From Candidatus Vicinibacter affinis (GTDB lineage: Bacteria > Bacteroidota > Bacteroidia > Chitinophagales > Saprospiraceae), in assembly GCA_016714365.1 (NCBI GenBank), contig JADJNH010000005.1, positions 2,270,501 to 2,334,500 of the forward strand: 64,000 nucleotides of DNA. The letters are read 5' to 3'. Position numbers and translations under genes: made by a program. Position 1 is the stretch's first letter. Each line of letters begins with the position of its first letter. A model generated the notes under the pieces. The model saw only the letters and a list, made by a program, of their open reading frames with translations. It searched no databases and was not told where the DNA came from. Positions 43,669-53,500 of this stretch are shown piece after piece.

Positions 43669-44502
43669 ATGAATAACCTTGTAAGTCAACGTTTTATTCA
43701 ATGTTATCAAGATTTGATCGATACCCATCAAATCCGTTCAGCCAGACAGTTTGCCGTTGCCCTCGATTCTTACGCCCAGACCTTCAATGAAATCCTCAAA
43801 TTAAGAAGAGATGTAAGCCTCGAACTGGTACAGAAAGCAGTGGAAGTATTTCATTTCAACCCTCATTTTTTATTTTCGGGAAATGGCCCAAAATTTCTCA
43901 AAGTAGATGCTTCAGAAGATCTCTCCATACTCACCATCGTAGCAGACAGTAAAGACCGGGAACAAATAGTACACGTACCCATGGTGGCGCAGGCTGGGTA
44001 TACCGGACGTTTTGCCGATCCTGTTTACATTCATGAATTGCCATGCTATTCCTTACCGGATTTTAAATTCAAAACGGACGGCACCATGCGTTCCTTTGAA
44101 GTGAGCGGCGAAAGCATGGAGCCTACACTCAATCAGGGGGATCTTATTATCTGCGGATACATCCATCCTTTCCATTGGGAAAAACAAATCCGCGATCAGA
44201 AATTATATGTCTTCGTAACCGACGCAGATGTCGTGGTCAAACGGCCAACCAATCTACTGCGATCTGAACGTAAATTATTACTGCATTCCGACAACACAAG
44301 TTTTAATTCCTACGCCGTCGAAGCAGATAAAATCAAGGAAGTCTGGCAGGTAAAAGCCAAAATAAGCACACAGCTGGATCCACCATCCAATAAATCTCAG
44401 GGTCTTGAATTAGTGGTAGACCAGCTTAAAAACATGATCCTCCAGCAAAATCAGGTGCTGGAAGAAATTCTCGAAAAAGTGGAAGCTGACCCGGTCCAAT
44501 AA
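43669..44502 (+). CDS. LexA-like repressor: HTH plus S24 peptidase domain
   Basis: 277 aa. The N-terminal about 70 residues look like an XRE-type helix-turn-helix (SARQFAVALDSYAQTFNEIL). The C-terminal S24 (LexA/CI-type) domain has the catalytic Ser in SGESMEPTLNQGDLIICG near 148 and the Lys in DADVVVKRPTN near 187. The C-terminal tail (residues 235-277) is a predicted coiled coil (VDQLKNMILQQNQVLEEILE). Such proteins self-cleave or act as stable repressors in stress responses. It lies just after the IS110 remnant; a TATCTTTA box at 43632-43639 is close to the -7 consensus. Confidence 0.82.
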   Translation: MNNLVSQRFIQCYQDLIDTHQIRSARQFAVALDSYAQTFNEILKLRRDVSLELVQKAVEVFHFNPHFLFSGNGPKFLKVDASEDLSILTIVADSKDREQIVHVPMVAQAGYTGRFADPVYIHELPCYSLPDFKFKTDGTMRSFEVSGESMEPTLNQGDLIICGYIHPFHWEKQIRDQKLYVFVTDADVVVKRPTNLLRSERKLLLHSDNTSFNSYAVEADKIKEVWQVKAKISTQLDPPSNKSQGLELVVDQLKNMILQQNQVLEEILEKVEADPVQ

Positions 44503-44567
44503 TTGTTTTATCCTCATAAATTTTTCAATTACGAATATCTTCGTACATTCGCCGATAAATTAATTTT

Positions 44568-47500
44568 ATGCAAAAAATATTCACATTTTTATTTTGTTTG
44601 AGCAGTCTGATTATGCTCCGCGCACAGGAGAGCAGATTGTTGAGATTTCCCACCATCTACGGTGACAACGTATGTTTTACCTACGCAGGTAATTTATACA
44701 CCTGCAGTGCCAACGGAGGCACCGCCAGAAGATTGACAGATCATGAAGGCGTGGAAATATTTTCCAAATATTCTCCGGACGGATCCAAAATCGCTTACAC
44801 AGCACAGTATGACGGAAATTCTGAAGTGTATGTAATGCCGGCAGGTGGAGGAGTTCCACAAAGGGTCACCTACACCGCCACCTTGAACAGAGATGATGTG
44901 TCTGACCGCATGGGTCCTAACAACATCTGCATGGGCTGGAAAGACAAAGAAACCATTGTATATCGCTCCAGATGGAGAGATTTCAATGATTGGAAAGGAC
45001 AACTCTACACCGCCAACATCAATGGTTCCATGCCGGAGCAATTGCCATTTCCACACGGTGGTTTTTGCAGTTATTCTCCGGATAAAAAGAAAATCGCATT
45101 CAACCGAGTGTTTAGAGAATTCAGAACCTGGAAACGATACAAAGGTGGCCAGGCAGATGAGATCTGGATCTATGATTTTGCTTCCAAACAAACCACTAAA
45201 ATTACAGACAACGATGCACAGGACATCATCCCGATGTGGACCGGTAATAAAGTTTATTACGTGTCTGATCGCGACAAAAGAATGAACATTTTTGTTTACG
45301 ATTTTACAACCCTGCAAACCAAAAAGCTGACCGATTTTAAAGACTTTGATGTGAAGTTTCCTTCACTGGGAGACAAAGCCATCGTCTTTGAAAATGGTGG
45401 CTACATTTATAAATTGAATCTGAGTAATGATAAAGTGGAAAAAATCAGCATCCAGATCAATGAAGATTTTTCCATGGGCAGAAATAAAATCGTTTCTGCA
45501 AAAGACAATATTTTTGGTTGGGATCTTTCCTCTGATGGAAATCGCGCTTGTTTCTCTGCAAGAGGTGACATCTTCACCGTCCCTGCAAAAAATGGGGCCA
45601 TCAAAAATCTTACTTCCAGTTCAAATGCACACGAAAGAGATTTGGCCTGGTCTCCTGATGGAAAATACATCGGTTACATCAGCGATGCCACCGGAGAAGA
45701 TGAAATCTACATCATTCCATCCAATGGGGTAGGCGCACCGGAACAATTGACCCAAAAAGGTAAGAACTATAAATACGGAATGTCCTGGTCTCCTGATGGT
45801 ACCAAAATCGCCTACAGTGACCGAAATCAGAAATTGTATTACGTGGACATCAAAACCAAAAAAGAAGTAGTCGTTGCCAGCTCAGATGTTTTTGAAATCA
45901 GAGATTACAACTGGTCCCCTGACAGCAAATTTTTGGCCTACACCAATCCGGTAAGAAAAGGAAATTCTGTCATCAATATTTATTCTTTAAGTGATAAATC
46001 AACGCATCCGGTTACGGAACCATGGTTTGATTCCTCCAATCCATGTTTCAGTTCGGACGGTAAATATTTGTATTTTGTTTCGCAGCGAACTTTTAGCCCT
46101 TCCTACAATAACCTTGAGTGGAATCATGCCTATTTTGATTTATCAAAAGTGTACATGGTTACCTTAAAGTCCACTACAAAAAATCCTTTCGCTCCTAAAT
46201 CTGATGAAGTCGCCATCAGAGACTTGTCAAAAAAAGAGGATAAAAAGGATGATAAAAAAGACGACAAGAAAGCGGATAAGAATTCGGACAGCACCATGGT
46301 TTCCGGAATTGATTTTTTCGGAATAGAAAACAGAGTAATAGAAATACCGGGAGCGGGTGGAAATTATTTTGGCATCCAATCGGTAGATGATAAAATTTAT
46401 TATTTCAAATCTTCTATGAGAGAAGCAAATAAATTGGTAGTCTATGATTTGAAAGCGCAGAAAGAAACAGAGATCAGCGATAAAGCAAGGTCATACACCA
46501 TAAGTGCCGACAGTAAGAAAATGTTGCTTAATTCCGGAGGAAGTTATTACATCGTAGATCTTCCATCCGCTAAAGTTACGTTGGAAACACCCCTGAATCT
46601 AACGGATATGAAAACCATGGTGGACCGCAAAGCAGAATTCAAACAAATTTATTTTGAATGCTGGCGCCAGATGAGGGATTTCTTTTACGATCCCGGAATG
46701 CATGGAGTTAATTGGGAAAAATTGAGGGACCAATATGCTGAATTGTTGCCTTATGTCAATACGCGCATTGACTTGACCTACATCATCGGAGAATTGATCG
46801 GTGAATTGAATTGCGGTCATGCCTACGTAGGCGGAGGCGATTATGTAAAAGCGGATCGCATTCCCATGGGGCTACTTGGTGGAACAGTTACCAAAGATAA
46901 ATCCGGCTATTTCCGAATTGATAAAATTTACAAAAGCCAAAACTGGGATAAGAATGTACGCGCTCCTTTGACAGAAATCGGAGTAGATGCAAAAGAAGGG
47001 GATTACATCACTGCAGTAGAAGGCGTTTCTACCAAAAATGTCAGCAACATTTATTCCATGTTGATAGGTACTGCGAATAAACAAATCACTTTAAAAATTA
47101 ATTCAACCGCTTCTGAAACGGGAGCTCGTGAAGTAACCATCATACCCATCGCAGATGAACAAAAATTAATTTACTATACCTGGGTACAAAACAACATCGA
47201 AAAAGTAAACAAAGCGACCGGAGGTCGAGTAGGATATCTGCACATTCCCAACATGGGCCCGGAAGGTTTGAATGAATTTGCTAAATATTTCTACGCTCAA
47301 CTGTACAAGGAAGGTTTAATCATCGACGATCGTGGCAATGGCGGGGGCAACGTGTCTCCTATGATCATTGAGCGATTGAAAAGAGAACCTGTACAGGTAA
47401 CCAAAGCAAGAAACGCTGCACCGGTCTTCGAACCGGCTGATCAGGTCATAGGTCCTAAAGTTGCCTTGATCGATGAATATTCAGCAAGTGATGGTGACAT

Positions 47501-47825
47501 TTTCGCCTACAGATTTCAAAAATCTAAACTTGGACCTGTAATCGGCAAGCGCTCGTGGGGTGGTGTCGTGGGAATCCGTGGTACACTTCCGATTGTCGAC
47601 GGTGGTATATTGAACAGACCTGAATTCTCCAGATACGATGTTGATGGAAAACGTTGGGAAATCGAAGGACATGGGGTAGATCCGGACATCGTAGTAGACA
47701 ACGATCCGGCAAAAGAGTTTATGGGTGAAGACCAGCAACTCAATGAAGCCATTCGCTACATCATGGATCAAATGAAAAATAAACAATTCAAAGAACCTAC
47801 TCCACCACCATTTCCGGTGAAGTAA
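44568..47825 (+). CDS. Tricorn-like protease, S41 family
   Basis: 1085 aa with a signal peptide (FTFLFCLSSLIMLRAQ). Residues 25-540 carry two beta-propellers built of PD40/WD40-like repeats (YSPDGSKIAYTAQYDGNSEV, WSPDGKYIGYISDATGEDE). A Lys/Asp-rich linker (KKEDKKDDKKDDKK) leads to a core region, a PDZ domain (around 760-860) and an S41 peptidase domain, whose catalytic Ser lies in EYSASDGDIFAYRFQK; DDRGNGGGNVSP is the S41 oxyanion-side motif. Tricorn proteins degrade peptides; this version is periplasmic or secreted. It is followed by a strong terminator. Confidence 0.93.
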   Translation: MQKIFTFLFCLSSLIMLRAQESRLLRFPTIYGDNVCFTYAGNLYTCSANGGTARRLTDHEGVEIFSKYSPDGSKIAYTAQYDGNSEVYVMPAGGGVPQRVTYTATLNRDDVSDRMGPNNICMGWKDKETIVYRSRWRDFNDWKGQLYTANINGSMPEQLPFPHGGFCSYSPDKKKIAFNRVFREFRTWKRYKGGQADEIWIYDFASKQTTKITDNDAQDIIPMWTGNKVYYVSDRDKRMNIFVYDFTTLQTKKLTDFKDFDVKFPSLGDKAIVFENGGYIYKLNLSNDKVEKISIQINEDFSMGRNKIVSAKDNIFGWDLSSDGNRACFSARGDIFTVPAKNGAIKNLTSSSNAHERDLAWSPDGKYIGYISDATGEDEIYIIPSNGVGAPEQLTQKGKNYKYGMSWSPDGTKIAYSDRNQKLYYVDIKTKKEVVVASSDVFEIRDYNWSPDSKFLAYTNPVRKGNSVINIYSLSDKSTHPVTEPWFDSSNPCFSSDGKYLYFVSQRTFSPSYNNLEWNHAYFDLSKVYMVTLKSTTKNPFAPKSDEVAIRDLSKKEDKKDDKKDDKKADKNSDSTMVSGIDFFGIENRVIEIPGAGGNYFGIQSVDDKIYYFKSSMREANKLVVYDLKAQKETEISDKARSYTISADSKKMLLNSGGSYYIVDLPSAKVTLETPLNLTDMKTMVDRKAEFKQIYFECWRQMRDFFYDPGMHGVNWEKLRDQYAELLPYVNTRIDLTYIIGELIGELNCGHAYVGGGDYVKADRIPMGLLGGTVTKDKSGYFRIDKIYKSQNWDKNVRAPLTEIGVDAKEGDYITAVEGVSTKNVSNIYSMLIGTANKQITLKINSTASETGAREVTIIPIADEQKLIYYTWVQNNIEKVNKATGGRVGYLHIPNMGPEGLNEFAKYFYAQLYKEGLIIDDRGNGGGNVSPMIIERLKREPVQVTKARNAAPVFEPADQVIGPKVALIDEYSASDGDIFAYRFQKSKLGPVIGKRSWGGVVGIRGTLPIVDGGILNRPEFSRYDVDGKRWEIEGHGVDPDIVVDNDPAKEFMGEDQQLNEAIRYIMDQMKNKQFKEPTPPPFPVK

Positions 47826-47848
47826 TTTTGAATTTCCAAAATTTAAAA

Positions 47849-47880
47849 CCTCAGACAAAGTTGTTTGTCTGAGGTTTTTT
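47849..47880 (+). terminator. Rho-independent terminator after the tricorn-like gene
   Basis: CCTCAGACAAA, loop GTTG, TTTGTCTGAGG, then six T. The 11-bp stem is perfect. It lies 24 bp past the stop codon. Confidence 0.9.
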
Positions 47881-47957
47881 ATGTTTGGTCGATATCTTGA
47901 ATGCAAACAGAACCAAGTGTTTAGGTTTGCTGTTGTTCTGTATCTTAATCCAAGTCT

Positions 47958-50456
47958 ATGCATTTTTTTAAGTCTTTTTTGACATCCATATTTTTCCTTT
48001 CTCATTTTTTATTGTCCGCACAATTTGGCAATCCAATGGCTGCCAAAGCCATTCCCGGAGTAGGTAAAATCTCAGGGGTCATTTTGGATTCAGTAACCAA
48101 ACAACCTGTTGGCTATGCCAATGTGGTTTTAAGAGAAGCGCTTGAACACAAAGAAGTGGATGGGCTATTGACACAAGAAGATGGTGTATTTAAGTTCAAG
48201 GAATTGAAAAATGCCAAGTATGAACTGATCATTTCTTTTCTCGGATACCACAGCCGCACCATTGGAGTTTATAAAATAAATAAAGACCTGACAGAGTACA
48301 ATCTTGGTAAAATTATGTTGCAGCCAAGTACTTTGCAATTAGAGGAAGTTACCGTTACAGGCCAAAAGGAATTGGTAGAAAACAAAATCGACCGATTGGT
48401 CTACAATGCTGAACGGGATATAACATCACGTGGAGGTAATGCAGCGGATGTGTTGCGCAAAACTCCCTTGCTTACCGTAGATCTCGAAGGAAATGTATCC
48501 CTGAGAGGATCTTCCAACATTACCATGCTAATCAATGGAAAACCTTCTTCCATCATGGCTTCTTCTGTCAAGGATGCACTTAAAATGATCCCTGCGGATG
48601 TCATCCAAAAAGTAGAAGTCATCACTCAACCGGGCGCAAAGTACGATGCAGAAGGCACCGCCGGTATCATCAACATTGTCACCAAATCCAAAAAAATCCA
48701 GGGTGTGTCCGGAGGATTTAATGCAAGTGCCGGAACCAGAAGCAGTTTCTTAGGTTCCAATTTATCCATCCGAACCGGAAAAATTGGATTCAATGGTAAT
48801 TTTGGTGGACACTTATGGCGTGGTAGGGGAACTACTTTAAATACCAGAGAAAATATTTTTGCAGCCGATACTTTGTTTCTTAAACAAGAAGGAAAATCTT
48901 CCAACCTCGGTGGAGGATTTTTTCTGCAAGGTGGAATGGACTATGACATCAATGATAAAAATAATCTCACCCTTTCTCTTAGAGTGCCCTTGAATCTTTT
49001 CACGAATGACAATGATCTGAGCACTTTTCAGGGGGGAGAAAGTGAGGTGCTGCCATTCGGATTCAGAAGAGTAAGTGACATTTACAACCACACCATAGGC
49101 AGTGACATTAATTTGGATTATAAGAAAACATTTAACAAAGAATCTGATCGCGAATTCAGCGCATCTGCTCAGTATTCCATCAGCAACAGACAAAGTGATT
49201 ATGAAACGGATCAGTTCAATCAATTTAATTTACTGAATTTCCGGGAAGTCGGACCCAACAACAGCAACAACAAGGAATTGATTTTTGCAGCTGATTACAT
49301 TCATCCCATCACCAAAAAAATTAATTTGGAAACAGGTGCGAAGACTATTTTGCGAGATGTCACCAGCGATATTTATTACGACACTTTAAATTTTACGAAC
49401 AATCAATTGATCCGAGATTCCAGAAGAAATAATTTTTTTAATTACGCACAGGATGTAGCAGCTGGTTATGGTCAGATTACTTTTCCGATCACCAAAGACA
49501 TCACAGGACGTGCTGGTTTGAGATATGAACATACTTTTATCGATGGAAACGAAATTGGCGAAAGTGGTTTCAGCAATAATTATGCAAGTTGGATTCCATC
49601 CGGTTTGATATCGTACAATTTATCAAAATTTTCAACCGCAAAAATTTCGTATTCACGAAGAATTCAAAGGCCGGGAATGTTCTTCCTGAATCCTTACGTA
49701 AACTTCAATGACCCGACAAATATTTCTTACGGTAATCCTGAATTGTCACCGGAATTAACAGATTCCTATGAAGCAACCTGGGGCTATTCCAAAAATTTCA
49801 ACAGCATCAACATCAATGTTTATCACAAGACTACTACAGACCTGATAGACAATTATCGTTTTGTTGATTCCCTTGGTGTGACCAATGCAACCTACAACAA
49901 CCTCTCAACCGGTTATTCAAGTGGCCTAAGCATCAATGGTGGTTTAATGAAATTGGGAAAGATAATTTTGAATTCTACCGTGAATGTATTTTATCAGAAA
50001 ATTTCCAGTGAGCGATTTACAGATGTCCGCAACGATGCGGTCAACTTCAATATGAATATTTTTGGAAACATCAACATCACACCTACCTGGGGCATCACTG
50101 TTTTTGGATTTTACAATTCTCCAAAATTGACCACGCAGGGAAAACAAGCCACCTGGTTTGTGTACAACATTGGCGCCCGCAAAGAACTTTGGAAAAAGAA
50201 AGGGGCTGTCAGCTTTGGAGTGGATAATATTTTTCACCAATGGATGAACATCAATTCCGATTTCGAGTCACCTGAATTTAGCTTTTCTTCCAAAAACCGC
50301 ATCGAAGGTTGGGGTGTAAGAGCCAGTGTAGAATATCGGTTTGGCAAAATGGAATTTGGGGCACCACAAAAGAAGAAAAAGAAAGGGGCACTCAATGATG
50401 ACCTCAAGCAAGGTGATGGCGATGGGGGAGGAATGGGTTCTTCCGGTGGACGTTAA
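47958..50456 (+). CDS. TonB-dependent receptor-like outer-membrane protein
   Basis: 832 aa. A signal peptide (to LLSAQFGNP) is followed by a carboxypeptidase-regulatory-like beta-sandwich (GKISGVILDSVTKQPVGYAN), a plug domain (VTVTGQKELVENKIDRLVYN, NAADVLRKTPLLTVDLEGNV, and ITQPGAKYDAEGTAGIINIV) and a large barrel of the outer-membrane beta-barrel type 3 family to the end. The C-terminus is Gly/Ser-rich (GDGGGMGSSGGR). No partner SusD gene is next to it, so it is probably not a glycan system; substrate unknown. Confidence 0.9.
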   Translation: MHFFKSFLTSIFFLSHFLLSAQFGNPMAAKAIPGVGKISGVILDSVTKQPVGYANVVLREALEHKEVDGLLTQEDGVFKFKELKNAKYELIISFLGYHSRTIGVYKINKDLTEYNLGKIMLQPSTLQLEEVTVTGQKELVENKIDRLVYNAERDITSRGGNAADVLRKTPLLTVDLEGNVSLRGSSNITMLINGKPSSIMASSVKDALKMIPADVIQKVEVITQPGAKYDAEGTAGIINIVTKSKKIQGVSGGFNASAGTRSSFLGSNLSIRTGKIGFNGNFGGHLWRGRGTTLNTRENIFAADTLFLKQEGKSSNLGGGFFLQGGMDYDINDKNNLTLSLRVPLNLFTNDNDLSTFQGGESEVLPFGFRRVSDIYNHTIGSDINLDYKKTFNKESDREFSASAQYSISNRQSDYETDQFNQFNLLNFREVGPNNSNNKELIFAADYIHPITKKINLETGAKTILRDVTSDIYYDTLNFTNNQLIRDSRRNNFFNYAQDVAAGYGQITFPITKDITGRAGLRYEHTFIDGNEIGESGFSNNYASWIPSGLISYNLSKFSTAKISYSRRIQRPGMFFLNPYVNFNDPTNISYGNPELSPELTDSYEATWGYSKNFNSININVYHKTTTDLIDNYRFVDSLGVTNATYNNLSTGYSSGLSINGGLMKLGKIILNSTVNVFYQKISSERFTDVRNDAVNFNMNIFGNINITPTWGITVFGFYNSPKLTTQGKQATWFVYNIGARKELWKKKGAVSFGVDNIFHQWMNINSDFESPEFSFSSKNRIEGWGVRASVEYRFGKMEFGAPQKKKKKGALNDDLKQGDGDGGGMGSSGGR

Positions 50457-50598
50457 TAGCCAACGAGTCAACAGTTTTTGGGTATCCAGATTTACTTTAT
50501 TTTAATGAAAGCCATTTATTTTTAAGCCGGACACTCAGAATTCATTTTTTCAACGCAAATTTGTACTTTCTGCTGATAATATTGACTGAAAAGTAATT

Positions 50599-51255
50599 AT
50601 GCCTATTTTAGACAAAATCAAATCGATTTTTATTGTTCCGGACGAAAACGCATCCTCCTCACAGATGGATCAAGCTAATTCTTCGTCTGCTTCCTCATCA
50701 AATACTTCTGAGCAATCTAAAGTCGAAGTTACAGGCCAGCCCAACGAAAAGTTTTTAGAGATTTTGGCCGGCGTGCTGGAGAAAAACAACTTGCCGGGTT
50801 TTGATTATTTTGAATACCGCAAAGCAGTTCAATCCATTGCCAAGCTGCACACCATGGACGAGGCCACCCAATACAAAACGGCCTTTGCAGCTGCCCAATC
50901 CATGAATGTAAGTCATGAGAGTCTGATCAGTTCGGCGAATAAGTACCTGACCTTACTGGAAGTTGAAGAGACCAATTTTAACCAATCGGCCAACAATTAC
51001 CTCAATCAACAGCTTTCCTCCAAAAAATCTGAGGAAACCCAACTGCAGGACCAAGTGCAAAAAATTACTCAGCAAATTGATGAGTTGAAAGCTAAACTGG
51101 AAGCGGATAAAACGAGATTGACCAATTTGCAGGAAGAACTTGGGCATGTGAGCCAGAAGGTTGAAGCAAACAAAGCCAATTTTAAAGCGAGCTACCAAAA
51201 CATAGTTGAGGAGATCAGAACAGACATTCAAAAAATGGAAACCTATCTGAAATAA
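50599..51255 (+). CDS. Coiled-coil cytoplasmic protein, unknown
   Basis: 218 aa without signal peptide or membrane helix. After a Ser-rich region (residues 15-45, DQANSSSASSSNTSEQSK), residues 50-130 are helical, and residues 130-218 form a long coiled coil (QLQDQVQKITQQIDELKAKL then EADKTRLTNLQEEL). I do not recognise a family. It is 46 bp upstream of a membrane/coiled-coil gene on the same strand; the pair may act together at the membrane, possibly in envelope stress or toxin tolerance, which is a guess. Confidence 0.7.
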   Translation: MPILDKIKSIFIVPDENASSSQMDQANSSSASSSNTSEQSKVEVTGQPNEKFLEILAGVLEKNNLPGFDYFEYRKAVQSIAKLHTMDEATQYKTAFAAAQSMNVSHESLISSANKYLTLLEVEETNFNQSANNYLNQQLSSKKSEETQLQDQVQKITQQIDELKAKLEADKTRLTNLQEELGHVSQKVEANKANFKASYQNIVEEIRTDIQKMETYLK

Positions 51256-51301
51256 TCATGCCCTCAAAAATCCTAACCAAACATTACAAAGCGCAAAGAG
51301 T

Positions 51302-52318
51302 ATGATGAACCTAAATTCACCAAAGAAAAATTTCTGGAACAGGCCTGAAGGCGTTACAGGAGGGCTGGTATTGGGCGGATTGATATTGGGTGGAGGTTAT
51401 CTGCTTTATCAATTCCTACCGGTATTGATCAGCCTTACTTCTAATCTGCTTTACCTGTCTGGTATGTTGTTGGTCTTAGGTGCCATCATCTACATGATTT
51501 TGGATCCAAAAACCCGCAACCTGACCTGGTACATGTACAAAAGTGCCATGAGGTGGATCACCAGCATTTTTGTAAAAATTGACCCGATAGGGATTTTAAA
51601 ATCTTATGTGGAAGACCTCCGGGACAACCTTGGGAAGATGAACATGCAGATCACTAAACTCAGGTCCCAAATGCATATTCTCAGGGAGCAAATTCACAAC
51701 AACAAAAAGCAAATCACCTCCAGTCTTGATCAGGCGGCACAAGCCCAAAAGACCAATCAAGAATCAGTTATGGTCTTGAAGACACGTCAGGCCGGCAGAC
51801 TCAAGGAATCCAACATAAAGCTTGACGATTTGTACAGAAAAATGGAAATTCTGTACAAGGTTTTGAACAGGATGTATGAGACCTCAGAAATTATGGCCGA
51901 AGATATTTCTGACCAGGTGAAATTGAAGGAACAGGAAAGAATAGCCATTCACGCCAGCCATTCTGCGATGCGTTCGGCCATGAGTGTCATCACAGGTGAT
52001 AAAGATCAAAGAGCCTTGTTTGATGAAGCATTGGAAGCCATGGCAGACGACGTCAGCATGAAAGTAGGGGAGATGGAACAATTCATGGAATTGTCCGAGA
52101 ATTTTATGTCTTCTGTAGATCTACAAAATGGCGTGTTTGAGGAAGAAGGGCTGAAAATGTTGGAGAAATGGGAAACACAAGGAGTTTCAAAAATACTGGG
52201 AAAGGAAAAAGAAGTTTTGGTGTCAGGAGACAAACCACTCATCCTGGACAGTCCGAGACCGGAACGCGATGAATTGGAAAATAAAAACCCTTACGATGAT
52301 TTTTTCAATGAAAAATAA
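51302..52318 (+). CDS. Membrane protein with long coiled coil, unknown
   Basis: 338 aa. Two hydrophobic helices near the N-terminus (about 18-40 with GGLVLGGLILGGGYLLYQFL, and 45-65) are followed by a long helical region with coiled-coil periodicity (DNLGKMNMQITKLRSQMHIL onwards). The last 30 residues are charged and disordered. It follows the coiled-coil gene at 50599, probably in one operon. Its last codons overlap the start of the next gene by 11 bp. No family recognised. Confidence 0.7.
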   Translation: MMNLNSPKKNFWNRPEGVTGGLVLGGLILGGGYLLYQFLPVLISLTSNLLYLSGMLLVLGAIIYMILDPKTRNLTWYMYKSAMRWITSIFVKIDPIGILKSYVEDLRDNLGKMNMQITKLRSQMHILREQIHNNKKQITSSLDQAAQAQKTNQESVMVLKTRQAGRLKESNIKLDDLYRKMEILYKVLNRMYETSEIMAEDISDQVKLKEQERIAIHASHSAMRSAMSVITGDKDQRALFDEALEAMADDVSMKVGEMEQFMELSENFMSSVDLQNGVFEEEGLKMLEKWETQGVSKILGKEKEVLVSGDKPLILDSPRPERDELENKNPYDDFFNEK

Positions 52319-53300
52319 GCCATTTCTGAAATCAACATTCATTGAGCGTCTTTCACAATTAATTGTTTTGCTTTTAGGCCTGGTGTTTTTACCCGGGCTT
52401 ATTGCCCAACAAAAAATTGATGGCAGTTTTTCATTGAACGGAGCGGCACCTCAGAAGTATTCGCTCTACCTCGCTTCAGGCTTTAAACCGGGCGGAAATG
52501 CAGTGTTGGCCTTTCATGCTTTGAATACTGCGAGATGGGATTCCAGATCTTGGCGCGATACGCTAATAGTTTTTGCAGAACAAAATGGATTGTTGCTCAT
52601 TTGTCCGGACGGTGGGTTGGATGGAAGAGTAAACGATGAAGAGGATACCACCTTTGCCTCCGCATTGCTGGATTCAGTGAGTCTTTGGTATCCTTTCAGA
52701 AAAGACTTATTGGTAGCGATGGGATTTTCCTGGGGAGGATTGACGACTTATACTTACGGTCTCAGCCATCCTGAAAAATTCAAAGGGCTTATTCCCATTG
52801 GCGCAGCCATCAATGGGGACGCTGAAATTAAAAACCTTGCAGTGAATGCCCTTTTTAAAAACATCTACATCATACATGGTTCCCAGGACATTCCCCAAAC
52901 AAGATATTATCCGGCCCTCCAGACATTTGCTAAATCGTCAGCTTGTCTGGAAGATACCCTAATGGCGGGCATCGGGCACACCATTGATTTTCCAAGGCGA
53001 AATCAAATTCTTTCCTCGGCCTATCAATGGGTTCTGAACAATCAATGCAATGTTACGGGTATCGACCATCCTTCAAATACTGAAAAATCATTTGACTTTA
53101 ACCTCAGCTACTTTCAACAAAAACTACTGGTTGAAATAATGAACGAAAATGGGAGTCCCCTCAGAATCTATGATCTAAATGGCAAACTCATAGAATCAAT
53201 GCTGCCAAATAAAGGCTCCAACACTTATGACCTGAATCTCAAAAGTGGATTGTACCTGGCTCAATACATGGGAATAACAGAGAGGTTTTTAGTACCGTGA
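52308..53300 (+). CDS. Secreted esterase/PHB-depolymerase-like hydrolase with T9SS tail
   Basis: 330 aa from ATG 52308; an upstream ATG at 52269 would overlap the previous gene by 50 bp and put 13 extra residues before the signal peptide. The signal peptide (SQLIVLLLGLVFLPGLIAQQ) is followed by an alpha/beta hydrolase with nucleophile motif GFSWGG near residue 135, and a catalytic His in MAGIGHTIDFPRR. The fold is that of LpqC/feruloyl-esterase-like enzymes. The last about 60 residues (LRIYDLNGKLIES to LYLAQYMG, then ITERFLVP) are a type IX sorting domain, so it is exported to the surface. Substrate unknown. Confidence 0.82.
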   Translation: MKNKPFLKSTFIERLSQLIVLLLGLVFLPGLIAQQKIDGSFSLNGAAPQKYSLYLASGFKPGGNAVLAFHALNTARWDSRSWRDTLIVFAEQNGLLLICPDGGLDGRVNDEEDTTFASALLDSVSLWYPFRKDLLVAMGFSWGGLTTYTYGLSHPEKFKGLIPIGAAINGDAEIKNLAVNALFKNIYIIHGSQDIPQTRYYPALQTFAKSSACLEDTLMAGIGHTIDFPRRNQILSSAYQWVLNNQCNVTGIDHPSNTEKSFDFNLSYFQQKLLVEIMNENGSPLRIYDLNGKLIESMLPNKGSNTYDLNLKSGLYLAQYMGITERFLVP

Positions 53301-53375
53301 CCATCTCTTCAGAAAATAATTGACCTATTTCATTTTTCGGAATTACCGCTCTGTCGTTTGGCGAAGAATTTGATA

Positions 53376-53472
53376 TCGAAGCACCACAAACACTTGCAAA
53401 CGCACATCTGATTCGAAGCACTTAGTTTCTATTTAAGAAGCTGAAACTACTGTTTGACAAACACCTCATAGC
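53376..53472. repeat. Conserved 3' module M4 (downstream of the HNH enzyme)
   Basis: Plus strand GAAGCACTTAGTTTC, TATTTAAGAAGCTGAA (53415-53445), with a second GAAGCACCACAAACACTTGC upstream. It shares GAAGCAC..AG.TTC..TTTA with M1 and M2. It begins 29 bp past the HNH gene stop. Confidence 0.5.
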
Positions 53473-53500
53473 AATAGATAATCTTTGTTCGTGTAGATTA

